From Pristionchus mayeri (lineage: Eukaryota; Nematoda; Chromadorea; Rhabditida; Neodiplogasteridae), in NCBI GenBank assembly GCA_036245805.1, contig BTRK01000004.1, positions 992,001 through 1,056,000 of the forward strand: 64,000 bases of DNA, read 5' to 3'. Made by a program: the position numbers and the translations under genes. The notes under the pieces were generated by a model. The model made no database searches, had not been told where the DNA came from, and worked only from the letters and a program-made list of their open reading frames with translations. Below, in pieces: positions 12,409 to 22,533 of the stretch; the stretch's first letter is position 1, and every line of letters starts with the position of its first letter.

Positions 12409-15400
12409 TGAAAGCCCAGCAAAGGGGTGAAACACAAAGTTCCTTCCTCCAGAGCCGTGCTGTCAATCGGTTCCCCGATTGAGTGTAGTAAATCCCCGTC
12501 TTCCCTTGTGAACAAACTCGCGAGTTTATGGGTTGAGCCGTTCTTTATTACGATCTAAACGAGGTAAATTAGACATAGATACGCGGAACTAATTACTAGC
12601 ACGCAAACAAACATAAATACGACTGGAAACTAGAGGAAATTAGGAGAAAATAGAGAGAAACTAGAATTGTGAGCATGGCTGACAAATTACAGCATTGGGC
12701 GATAAATATAGGGAAAATTCAAATGCCTAATTTACGGATACCGGTTACAAATCACGAACTATATTTAAATTACGATAATTTTACAGATGAATTATGAAAC
12801 GATTAATTATTTCTTCCTTTCATATCTTCCTTCTCTCGATCATAGGCCGATTCCCTTACATCTCCCCCGTCTTTCGAATTAGAGGCGTCCTCGTCTCTAT
12901 GCTCTCCTCCTCTTCTTCTTCCATCTTTCTCTCTTCTACTCCTTCCAGGTCCACCGTTGCTCGAGCCGTAGTCCTTCTCAGGACAATCCATGGCCATATG
13001 ATCTTTCGATCTGCACACGAAACACTTCCTCTTTCTCTTCCTCCTCTTCCTTTTCCTTGGTGTTCCCTCATTCTCATAAGAGCCGTTGTTCATTTCCAAC
13101 TTCAGCTCATCTGCTCCCTTGGGATCATCCTTCCAATCCATCAGATCCTCGATCAGATTAACATTTTCATTCCTCATATTGATGGGTGCATTTCCATCTT
13201 CAGACAATGCACAACTCCTCCATCTTCCAACTGACTGATGTCTCTCTAACACCAGCTCCTTATCGGTAGTATTCACCACCACAATCGGAACAACCGATTC
13301 ATCCACTGAGATCCCCTCGACGACTCCGTATATCGATGAATCCAGTCTCACAGTGCTTCCGGGCACTCCATTGATCCACACCGTTTCCGTTTTTCCTTTG
13401 GGGATCACACAGTATCTCAGCACTTTAGCCTCCACTGGATCCTCCACAGTTTCTTGTTTCATTTCGACCGTCTTGTCTGAAGCGGCCTTCTTCTCTTCTG
13501 GTGCAGTCGACGTGCTCTCTTTTTCCATTGGCAGAGCCGTCGCACTCACTTTATCTTCTGATCGAACCGTCGTGCTCTCTCGAAGCTCCACTCCGATGGC
13601 ATCCAATCCGGCTCCTCCAATTATGACACCGACTCGAATTCGTGTCACATAGAATCCTATCTTAGCCTTCCTTCCGATCTGCAGCTTAATTTCCAGCTCT
13701 GCCTTCCCACTCACATAGATGGGTCTTTGATTGGCATCGCGAAGTACTGTCTGATCATCTCTCATAATCTCGACTCCTCTCATCCCTCTGAGCAACCTCT
13801 CTTCAATGAGCGATACTTCAGCTCCCGTATCCAACATCACATTCCTCTCATGTCCATTGATAACTCCCTTCACTGTTCGAGACTTCTTGACAGCGAAGAT
13901 ACTCTCTCTGTTCTCCTTAGACTGTCCTTCGACCCTGTTCACTCCACCACTCGAATTCCCTTCCAGCATATTCTCCGAGTTTGGAGCCGTAAATGCAGCA
14001 GCGTCTGGATCCAGATGTTTCTTATGCCGAGTGGGAAATCCAACTAAGAAGTAACAGTTAGCCGTGGTATGGCCAGACTTTCTGCACCGCTCACACCATC
14101 TTGCTACCGTATCCCTCGACTCGTAAGATTGCTGCTCCATGCATCTACTTCCATCGTCCCTCCTGATTCCCTCGAGGTACTCTATCTGTATCAGCTTTTC
14201 TTTCATCTTCTCGTATGATTTGCCTTCTGCATACATCGAGATTAGTTTCTCATGCTGCTCCATTCCTTCATAGATGAGGATGAGATGGTTCCTTCTCATC
14301 GATTCCTTCTTGTCCTTATCCGACTCTAACTTCCTTGTGATTCTCTCCAGCTCATTGCACACAGTAGCAACTTTCTGTCCTTGAGCCTGAATCCTTCCCA
14401 ACTTCCTCGTGTCCTCTATCGACTCGAAAGGTGTTTCTTCAGAGAGCCGTACTTTCATCCATTCCATGACTTTGTCTAGTCCAGCTTTCTTGACCGTCTT
14501 GGGAATGTCCCAGAATGTCTCGGCAGCTTTGCCCGTGACGACCTCTCCCATCATGCATATAGCCATATCATCGTCATAGCAATCGTAGCGTAGCATGCAA
14601 CTATTGTAGAAACGGTCCCAATCCTCCTTTTTGCCTCCATACTTGTCCATCTCTGGAAGGCTACTAGCCATGAGCCGTCTCTCTTCCATGTAGCTCTCCC
14701 CATCCTTACTCCTCCTCTGCCCATTTCCACGATTACTAGAATCTGCGGGTGCACTCTGGCACTCGAGCCGTGAAATGCTTGCTCGCTTCTCCTTACATGC
14801 GCTTCCACTTTCACATGATTTCCTCCATTCTTGCAACTCTGCTACTTGGCGCATGATCTCCTTGCTATCGAATTCTTTCCTTGTGCTCTCTTGCTGCTTG
14901 GTTCCCTTTCCATCACGAGAGTCTCCATTTTCCGACTTCATTCTATTGAGGGTTTCCTCCCTCTCAGCGAGCCGTGAAGTCAACTCGGAGATCTTCTGGT
15001 CCCTCTCAGCGAGCCGTGCTTCCAACTGCAATTTCAGCGTTTCTGCCTCATCCATCTCACTTTTCCATTCCATCCTTTCAGACGCTACTCTCTTCCTTTC
15101 TTCCACTAGCTTCAATAAAAGATCGGGCAGTGACTCCACTCCTTCTCTCTCTTCTACCGTCCTAATCAATATTCGCATTCCCGAGTTCTGCTTCTCCAAC
15201 TCCTTATTAGCAGCTTCCAGCCTCTCGATCTTTTGAGCCGGAGTCTCCTCCATTTCCTCCACTTATCGATCCGTTCGTGTCTTCCTCCAAAACGTGTCGA
15301 AACGTGTCAACCACAACGCGCGTACGCAACGCGTGGGCAGTCAACAGCCGTCTGTTTTCGACTCAGTTGAGAAAACTAGCAGCACTTTGCCACCTATTTT

Positions 15401-16128
15401 CCAACTAAATCGCAAACAGCGGTGTGAATCACGAGTAACAACGAGCCTCTGCCCGATACAGTCACAAGCGATGCGAGTCACAGCGACAACGAACCTCTGC
15501 CCGATTCAGTCACTGTGAGACAAGAAACGCAACTGCAGGTTTATCGAGCTCTCGCCCAACACCGCCTGAGTCACAACGAAAACAGCTGACGAAATAGCAA
15601 GAAAAACCAGGATTTCTCCTAGTTTCGCTTACTTGTTTCGGTGGCGTCCTCTAGCACTGGCTCTCAGCCCCCATGAAAGCCCAGCAAAGGGGTGAAACAC
15701 AAAGTTCCTTCCTCCAGAGCCGTGCTGTCAATCGGTTCCCCGATTGAGTGTAGTAAATCCCGGTCTTCCCTTGTGGACAAACTCGCGAGTTTATGGGTTG
15801 AGCCGTTCTTTATTACGATCTAAACGAGGTAAATTAGACATAGATACGCGGAACTAATTACTAGCACGCAAACAAACATAAATACGACTGGAAACTAGAG
15901 GAAAATAGGAGAAAATAGAGAGAAACTAGAATTGTGAGCATGGCTGACAAATTACAGCATTGGGCGATAAATATAGGGAAAATTCAAATGCCTAATTTAC
16001 GAATACCGGTTACAAATCACGAACTATATTTAAATTACGATAATTTTTTTACAGACGAATTATGATACGATTAATTATTTCTTCCTTTCATATCTTCCTT
16101 CTCTCGATCATAGGCCGATTCCCTTACA
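12409..16128 (-). mobile_element. Non-autonomous LTR retrotransposon (gag-protease only)
   Basis: Two near-identical LTRs (12409-12860 and 15674-16128) flank 2.8 kb of internal sequence. Target duplication GCAT is at 12405-12408 and 16129-16132. In the minus orientation the 5' LTR is on the right. Directly inside it is TGGGGGCTGAGAGCC, a plausible primer binding site that begins TGG as expected for a tRNA CCA end. Directly before the 3' LTR lies a purine tract (GACGGGGGAGA). The only long frame is the gag-protease polyprotein; no reverse transcriptase, RNase H or integrase fits in the space. The element must have relied on enzymes from another copy. The superfamily cannot be fixed without a polymerase. 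Confidence 0.85.
12803..15262 (-). CDS. Gag-protease polyprotein of the LTR element
   Basis: 819 aa, uninterrupted. The N-terminal ~130 residues are coiled-coil-like (heptads such as KIERLEAANKELEKQ). Residues about 205-370 look like a helical Gag capsid region. A CCHC zinc knuckle (CERCRKSGHTTANC) is at about 388. A retropepsin-type aspartic protease has the active site LDTGAEVSLI near 477 and the later IIGGAGLDAIG motif. A second CCHC knuckle (CFVCRSKDHMAMDC) is near 745, followed by a basic tail. A knuckle downstream of the protease is unusual. The intact frame and near-identical LTRs point to recent activity. The start is the first Met of the open frame (MEEMEETPAQ). Confidence 0.85.
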   Translation of the reverse strand: MEEMEETPAQKIERLEAANKELEKQNSGMRILIRTVEEREGVESLPDLLLKLVEERKRVASERMEWKSEMDEAETLKLQLEARLAERDQKISELTSRLAEREETLNRMKSENGDSRDGKGTKQQESTRKEFDSKEIMRQVAELQEWRKSCESGSACKEKRASISRLECQSAPADSSNRGNGQRRSKDGESYMEERRLMASSLPEMDKYGGKKEDWDRFYNSCMLRYDCYDDDMAICMMGEVVTGKAAETFWDIPKTVKKAGLDKVMEWMKVRLSEETPFESIEDTRKLGRIQAQGQKVATVCNELERITRKLESDKDKKESMRRNHLILIYEGMEQHEKLISMYAEGKSYEKMKEKLIQIEYLEGIRRDDGSRCMEQQSYESRDTVARWCERCRKSGHTTANCYFLVGFPTRHKKHLDPDAAAFTAPNSENMLEGNSSGGVNRVEGQSKENRESIFAVKKSRTVKGVINGHERNVMLDTGAEVSLIEERLLRGMRGVEIMRDDQTVLRDANQRPIYVSGKAELEIKLQIGRKAKIGFYVTRIRVGVIIGGAGLDAIGVELRESTTVRSEDKVSATALPMEKESTSTAPEEKKAASDKTVEMKQETVEDPVEAKVLRYCVIPKGKTETVWINGVPGSTVRLDSSIYGVVEGISVDESVVPIVVVNTTDKELVLERHQSVGRWRSCALSEDGNAPINMRNENVNLIEDLMDWKDDPKGADELKLEMNNGSYENEGTPRKRKRRKRKRKCFVCRSKDHMAMDCPEKDYGSSNGGPGRSRREKDGRRRGGEHRDEDASNSKDGGDVRESAYDREKEDMKGRNN

Positions 16129-16401
16129 GCATCACGAAAGAGATCACAGCTCTCCTGAGAAAAACGTATATTTTTTGTCTGTTCTCTTAGGCGAACACCA
16201 CTGATAATTCTATTACTACGACAAGTCCAATGATAAAGATTGAGTCCTGCTAAAAGCTGGCATTCTTTTCGGTGCTAGTTCGGGTGTTAGCCTAATTACA
16301 ACTGAAAACCTACATGTAGGTAAGCAAATAATACATTATTCGCCGGTATGTTCACAGAGAGTCGTGAGAAGGAGAGAGTGGGGGACAATTACCCGAGTAA
16401 A

Positions 16402-16505
16402 CGGCGCCGGATGAGAACCAAAAAAAGAACTCTTCTGTAGGACTGTTACAAAAGCAGTTTTGAGACTTGGGAACCTCATGCTGGAGAAGGGTACTTTTTC
16501 TGGTT
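16402..16505. repeat. Truncated hairpin MITE (twin of 11506-11621)
   Basis: Same internal sequence as the MITE at 11506-11621, but it ends abruptly at TTTTTCTGGTT, the right breakpoint of the duplicated segment. Confidence 0.7.
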
Positions 16506-17624
16506 TCTTTTCAGTCTTTAACGCCAAATAAACGTTGTTGACCGCAAAAAAATGAATGGTAGTTCACCCAGTACAGCTGAGCTAGGTATTCGAACCCGGC
16601 GAAGTCACCGATGAAGAATTGTTTTAGATACTCCCTGGCCTCTACGTCGGGCATGTAGAGGAAGTAGGAGCCCCAATACCTGCTCGCATATGATTCGTAT
16701 CATTATTTTGCAATATCGATGACGTGTAATCTCAGATATCACAATGTATCATGAAGAACTGTAAAATTAACTCGATTCACTCACCAAATATTGCTTTCGA
16801 CGAGCACTATTCCCAATAAGAGCATGGCCGTATTTATTGGGGTATAGAAAGAGGTCCTTTGAGACCTTCCGAAATATTTTTTGTATAATTGTCGACTTGC
16901 CACCCTTGTGGAATTCTCTTATTTAAGACAATTTTTCAAAACACAATCTTCCCATATTTTCATGACAAAGTACCTGTAGATAAACAGGTGCATGAGCAGT
17001 GGCATCGTCTGCGAGAAAGTCGCCGCATAGTAGGCTATTGATAACTGAGAAGTAGATGTTTTTTTCGAAATTTGACGGATTCCTCAACCTGCGAATTCCA
17101 GGTTCCGCTGGCAAAAATGACGAATGCATCGCCGAACGTGCAGGCGATCTAGAGACAAGAAAAGTTATTTTTGTTAAATGAAAAGGCGTTTTTCTTAGTG
17201 TTCACGTGATCAATATGCAAATTCGAATCAACGATTTACAGTCCATGGAGGAGTTTTTCGTGCTTATTCACAACGCATAATGCCGAGCCTACCGGGAGTG
17301 TGAGCGAGTGGATAAGTGTAAAGTAGATGTCGTTGACGACGAAGGCGAAGAGCAGAAATCGATAATTGCCCATGTCATTGGACCGACGAACGACGAGAAA
17401 GAGGACGAGGAGATTGACGAGTAGAGAGATGCCTTGAACAGGCACAAATCAATCGTCTCAATAATGTGATAATGTCCGATTAATTAGCTTGTCTTACTAA
17501 TTAACTAACTAATTAACTAATTATCTAATTAACTAACTAACTGATAATTAGCATAGTCTAGCTCACCGAGATTCGCTCTCTCCGCTGTGGCGAGTGCACG
17601 GAATAGCACCGGATCCGAGTCCAT

Positions 17625-18190
17625 CACCGATGGTGGAACTATCTCGAGTAAGCTAAGAGTCGACGGCACGTATTTCCTGCAGATGTATACCGTGCACCGT
17701 AAGCATCAAACGTGCAAGCGGGCTTAACGAGCCGGGTAGTACTCAATTATGTGGAAACATCATGAGCATGTATTTTGCGAGAAAGCGAGGGAAGATGTAT
17801 GGGCGTGGCAGTGAGCAGTATCAAGGAATCTGCCAATTTATGGATCTCTGAAACTGATCGACGATTAACGGGTGGTGTGCCTGAATGATAAGCACCTCCT
17901 CCTCTGTACAGCTGCACATTCTCAGAACCCCTGGGCAATTTCCTAAGCTGAATATAACTCAGAACACGGCAGTTTCTACCGCATAATTATCCAGCAGCTG
18001 AATTTCCATATGTAAACAAATGGATAGTATATGATTACCTAAGTAACGAACATATACCAATGGCAGACCGACCACGATTGATTCGATATTCGCAATTTGC
18101 ATGAGCATTCACGCTGTTAGTAAGATCAACTTGTACAAAAGTGGAAGGTAATCGGTAAAACATTAGCATATTTATAAAATGCATCGCCGT
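17625..18190. other. Upstream region of receptor B
   Basis: No exon found. It contains the stretch GATTAACGGGTGGTGTG at about 17868-17885, similar to the region upstream of receptor A. Confidence 0.35.
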
Positions 18191-18191
18191 A

Positions 18192-18292
18192 CAACTAAAT
18201 CTGTTTTTACTCGTTCTCATCCTTCGTTGATCCAAAGTCACAGGACATTATCGAATCTTGCTCTTCGACTTCGTAGTCAGCGACATCTGAAA
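18192..18292 (+). pseudogene. Relic exon of an Str receptor (plus strand)
   Basis: The plus strand translates as LFLLVLILR, a stop, then SKVTGHYRILLFDFVVSDI. This lines up with exon 2 of receptors A and B (LLLLILRRSKDMGNYRLLLFGFVVNDI). It has an in-frame TGA and no flanking exons that I could recover, so it is an old fragment of a third family member in opposite orientation. Confidence 0.6.
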
Positions 18293-18299
18293 CAGAATT

Positions 18300-19555
18300 A
18301 GAATTTTAATTTTAAAAAATGATCAATGAAAGCAGCCAGTTGCACAACATACACATGTAAAATAAAGAATGGCAATTGATCGCAATATGTTTGATTTATT
18401 GTATGTTACCCATGAGATATATCGGAAATTGTTCCTATCAGAAATATTCGCAAATCGCTCTGGGAATTTGCTTCCCAATCGTGCGCCCTTCAACGATCAA
18501 GCCTTGCACAGATGCTTCCACTACTACAGTGGTATAGTTAAATCCTGTTTGGCTCCTATAATGTCGAAATGCAATTTTACGAATGCTGAATATGCAGTTT
18601 TTCGCGTATCTTCGCGCTGTCGCTCTGGCAAATTGATTAGTGCCCATTAGTGATGACAGTGTCCGTAACCGCATTTTAGGTAATGCCCATAGCCCGGCCC
18701 TGAGAATTTCAACGAAATAGGATCAGTTTGAGTATGTGTGAAACAGGACGACTGGCTGCAGTTTACTGCAAGATGACTGGTTGCAGTTACTTCCTTACGC
18801 GTGTTTACTCCTGCTGCGCGATAATGAGCTTGCTCGGTTGTTCTCATCTGCATTAACTCCGCATCGTAATCTCTAGCTGCATCCTTCTGCCTATTTTCAC
18901 CCCCCTCATTTCTCGCCCACTGCATTTCTATCACTCCTCACTGGTTGTCAAGTCAAACAATTTGCGTGTTTCTCAAAGCGTCCACTTTGATTATCATCGT
19001 CCTATTTTCAGCCCAGTAATCTCAGTAGTCTTATTGGAGTGCGTACGTCCAAAAGCAATAGGGGGGAAGAAGATAACCCAGATTATGGCCGCTTTTATGT
19101 TATATGCGTGTTACAAGAAGGGTTTCTCTGCCTGAAATAGCCTACCGGAATGCCATGCAAGGGATCAAAGTAAAACAACAGGGAGGAAGCCCATTCCCGA
19201 CAATCCACTGCAAAACAGAAGCCCATTCCAGACGATCCACAGAATCGCAGCACTCGATGTATCTTATTATTCGCTGACTCGCGAAAATAAACTTCCAAGA
19301 GAAACGCTCGTATATCGACAATTCCGACGATTTTGTAATAATTAGGAGATAGGGGGGCAATGCGTATAAGAACGTAAGTGATCTCGGTTAATGGTAGGGC
19401 ATTTACTGGGACTATCACTATCCCTCGTCCGTTCATTTTGCTCGCGGAGGGAAAGTATTTCGCGAATTGTTGCATTGTAAACTCTATTCAACCAAAAGTG
19501 GTCTCTCTATTTCTGGAATTGGTATTTGAGAGCGCTCTTATTTTTTATTTGTAGC
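18300..19555. other. Intergenic, no supported gene
   Basis: Open frames occur on the minus strand (18647-18934 and 19095-19475), but I recognise no family and see no consistent exon chain. The first is hydrophilic (MIEMQWARNEGGENRQKD...) and could be an exon of an unknown gene. Confidence 0.3.
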
Positions 19556-19558
19556 ATC

Positions 19559-21957
19559 ATGAATTCGAGAGAGCTCGCGGCGCTACTCGTGGACATACAT
19601 CTTGGTAAGAATGATGAAAAAAAGTAGGAAAATTTACTTACAAATTTAACTAAATTTATTTTTATCAAAATATATTATTTATTATCTAAAATTTAAATGT
19701 ATTCTCACAGCTGCTGGACTATTCATAAATGCACTACTTCTCTACGCCATTCACACGTTCTCCCGAAGGTCGATGGGCACCTACAAATACTTGCTGGCCG
19801 TATTTGCCGGCTTTGATGTTCTGCTCACCATATTTCACATGATAACGAATCCGGTGAGAGAATTATCCGAAGTGCCAACTCTATAAGACACAAGCAATCG
19901 TGAAAATGCAGTACGACACTTTCCAGGCGATGATCATAGTCGACTCGATCTTTGGTGTAGTCACGGATGCTCTCCTTCAAAACACGGTTCGTAATAATGC
20001 CTTTTTGTGTGCTTTATTCAATAAGTGACAATGCATTCAGAATTGGGCTATTATTGACGCATAAAATGGAAATTGTTGATGTTTCAGTACATCACCATTC
20101 TTTACTGCTCATGCGTCACCGTTCCGTTCGCGCTGATGAACATTCATTTCATCTATCGATACTGGGCGATTTGCGAGCCTCATTTGATCGCACTCTTCTC
20201 AAATAAGAGATTCATCGCTATAATTTCGGCGTGGCCTATCGTCGTATGCGCTGCATGGTGATCGAATTTATTGTTTTTTTAAAGCTGAAATGTATTATGA
20301 TTGCATAGCGTTTAGAGTTCGATAAAAGATACCTGGGTCGCATTATTCGCCACTAGGTCGGATGATCACCATCGGATGATAACCTACTGGATGATAACCA
20401 AAAAATGGACACTTCTGCAGAATTTTCGGAGAATTATTTTTGAGACTTTGGGAACCTACTGTGAAAGTTCTGCAGAAGGGTCCATTTTTTGGTTATCATC
20501 CAGTAGGTTATCATCCGACGGTGATCATCCGAGCTAGTGCCCCTCATTCCATGCAAACTTTTGCCACTTGAAGGGTCAAAAGGGTGTGTAGAATGGCGAA
20601 AAATTTATCGATGGAGCTCATTCGTGCCTTTTTGACAGAAGGTATCACGCTCTCCGGGTCCTTTAATGAATCGAGTGCATTGCATTGCATTCACTTATCA
20701 GTCCCCGTGCATTTCCCTAGAATTATCCACAGCTTCGATGCGGTAACTTCAGGTTTTCGCTGGTAAACCTCGGCATGTCGGGCGAATCGACTGACACGGG
20801 CGCTATGATTCTTCAAGATGAATATCAGCTGAGATATGGAAAGCGGATACCTGACTCCTGGATCGTCGTCGACTTTTGGGTGGTGCGCATTTTTCACATA
20901 GTTCTTTCAGGTCCTAGAGAGCTCCTCGTTACCTCACTCTTTTGTCCTCGCTATTGGAATTCCGGAATCAATTCCATCAAGGGAACCCTAGTAATAAAGC
21001 TCTCAAAAAACGTTCAAAAAACGAAGAAATTCGAATGATATGCGTCCTAAATGCAATTTCAGGATGACAAGTTGAACTTGCGAGCATTCTCGATGATGAT
21101 GGGGTGCAATGTGATCATGCTGGTTTCCTTCTGCATAGCGTCGACCTTAGCCTGCCTTACGTACCTCTCCATCTCATGGTCTGAGCTGATCTCGACCAAA
21201 ACGCGCAAGGGTCACCTCAAGTTGCTCTATGCCGTTTGCGCGCAGGTAATTTGTAAACAACTAGCGTGAGTTGTGCCCTAGAATGCCATCTTCTGGTTCA
21301 GGATGGTACGCTTTGTTGATGTATGCAGCCTAGTTACGCGGCATACAACATAATAACATAGAGCACTAATTGAAGCAATATCTCAGACGCTTGTTCCTCT
21401 TGTATACATACCGTACTTCTGCGTGAATCAACTGGCCTTTCTTCGTCTTCCGGCCTACTCGATCGATAGGTAAAAACAACTATATTTTGTCCATAGTCTT
21501 CCCGTCCTCAGGCTTTACTTATTATTATTTGAGAATTACCTTAATCGGTTCCCAGTACTTACAATTTTCAAGTCGTCCTTGCACAGGGGCAATCTTCTCT
21601 GTATTTTTTTCAATTTTAGCATGTTCATATGGAATGAACCAATACACAAATTACTTCCATTCGTGATTTTAAAAATCGCGAAAGTAAAATCCCCCACCAC
21701 ATGCACACAAGACGGGCATGTAGCCAAACGCATAGGTAACTGATAACCTCAGGACAGACTTTTGGCGCGTGGGTGGTAGAGCACGCTTTGTCTTGATAGC
21801 CGTATGCTACCTTCGTTTCGTTCCCAGGGCGTGCATGCAACTCACGGCGTGCTTCCCTGCTTGGGACGCGCTCGTCGTCATTACACTCATTCGAGACTAT
21901 CGCGTCGGCATGCAGAGATTGGTCTGGAGGAGAACCAATCAGGTGATGAGACACTAG
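19559..21957 (+). CDS. Str-type chemosensory 7TM receptor D, apparently complete
   Basis: Eight exons: 19559-19604, 19711-19853, 19912-19986, 20088-20257, 20753-20879, 21063-21245, 21387-21469, 21828-21957; 318 aa with all phases matching. Family features: MNSRELAALLVDIHLAAG start; FSRRSMGTYKYLLAVFAGFD in TM1/loop; HFIYRYWAICEPHLIALFS in TM3; a TM5 exon followed by SELISTKTRKGHLKLLYAVC; and ACFPAWDALVVITLIRDYR in TM7. It is transcribed away from receptors A and B and converges on the Srv-like receptor. Two MITEs touch the gene. One fills much of intron 4 (20350-20541). The other begins at 21952, and its first bases (CACTAG) supply the TAG stop codon, so the C-terminus was set by a transposon insertion. 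A likely G-protein-coupled odorant or ascaroside-type receptor; the ligand is unknown. Confidence 0.85.
20350..20541. repeat. Long-subtype hairpin MITE in receptor D intron 4
   Basis: About 190 bp, from CACTAGGTCGGATGATCACC to GGTGATCATCCGAGCTAGTG. Long arms contain GGATGATAACC and TTCTGCAGAA words around a centre AGACTTTGGGAACC. Near-complete palindrome. Confidence 0.82.
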
Positions 21958-22047
21958 GTCGGATGAGAATCACTAGGTCATTTTGCCTTTTCCATAGAGA
22001 AATGCGTATATCAAAGGCGGCATGACGTTCTCATCCGACCTAGTGCC
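21952..22047. repeat. Hairpin MITE overlapping the receptor D stop codon
   Basis: Starts CACTAGGTCGGATGAGAA and ends TTCTCATCCGACCTAGTGCC. The CACTAG at the left end includes the TAG that terminates receptor D. Confidence 0.8.
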
Positions 22048-22533
22048 GGTAATGATCAATCAACCATAAACCGAAATGCCATGTTCAGGTCCATTCGAAA
22101 TCTCGATCATCTACATATGCGCCATGATACTGCACTATTTATCATGGGATTCAGTTGGCATCCTTCCAATTGATTGCAAATTTTTGGAGTGATAAATGTG
22201 CATAAATCGAAGGTCACAAGCACAGTTCAACCGTACGCATGAAAATTGTCCAATTTGACAAATGTTGATTATCACGAATATTATAAACTCTCAGTTGTTC
22301 CATCATGACTGTCATCAACCCAAATACAACGACAAAACTCAGTTTTCAATTATCTCCTGAAATGGAACATAATAAAAGAAAACCGGAAACGCATACAAGA
22401 AAGGAGAAAATCGACAAACTTGGTGCAACTCATGCACGATATGACATAAAATGTATGAATACACTGAACTCCAACGAAGGAAGCATGCCCTATTTGCCCA
22501 AAATTAGATGTCGAATCTGCAATTTCAATTTCG
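22048..22533. other. Short intergenic gap between convergent receptor genes
   Basis: A 78-codon frame on the plus strand (22305-22541) runs into the 3' end of the Srv-like gene and has no recognised homology. Nothing else is seen. Confidence 0.35.

Larger units (their letters stand above)
12252..16505. repeat. Segmental duplication, copy 2 (with full LTR element), inside receptor B
   Basis: Same sequence as 10616-11604 but with the complete gag-protease LTR element in place of the solo LTR. It sits in what was the intron 7/exon 7 region of receptor B. At the right end the MITE copy is cut after TTTTTCTGGTT. Confidence 0.85.
11634..17624 (-). pseudogene. Str-type chemosensory receptor B, broken by insertion
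   Basis: Tandem paralogue of receptor A. Exons 1-6 are 17567-17624, 17293-17432, 17089-17148, about 16957-17045, 16785-16865, 16568-16679. Exons 8-10 are 12166-12238, 11877-11946, 11634-11731. Landmarks are retained: MDSDPVLFRALATAERANLG, SNDMGNYRFLLFAFVVND, FIYRYF, and FPLLDAIIVIVGVRSYR. The counterpart of exon 7 (8259-8374 in A) is missing. Its place is taken by the duplicated segment 12252-16505, whose left end lies about 10 nt from the exon 8 acceptor. Joining exon 6 to exon 8 shifts the frame. The usual donor after exon 4 is also altered (AAA then ATATGG instead of AAAG|GTGAGG). This is a clear pseudogene unless an unusual isoform is made. Confidence 0.82.

Noticed and set aside
12794..13234. 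146-aa plus-strand frame with a hydrophobic start
   Set aside because: Antisense to the intact gag-protease frame; no independent support.
19095..19475. 126-aa minus-strand frame
   Set aside because: No recognised domain, no exon partners, and unremarkable composition; not enough to call a gene.
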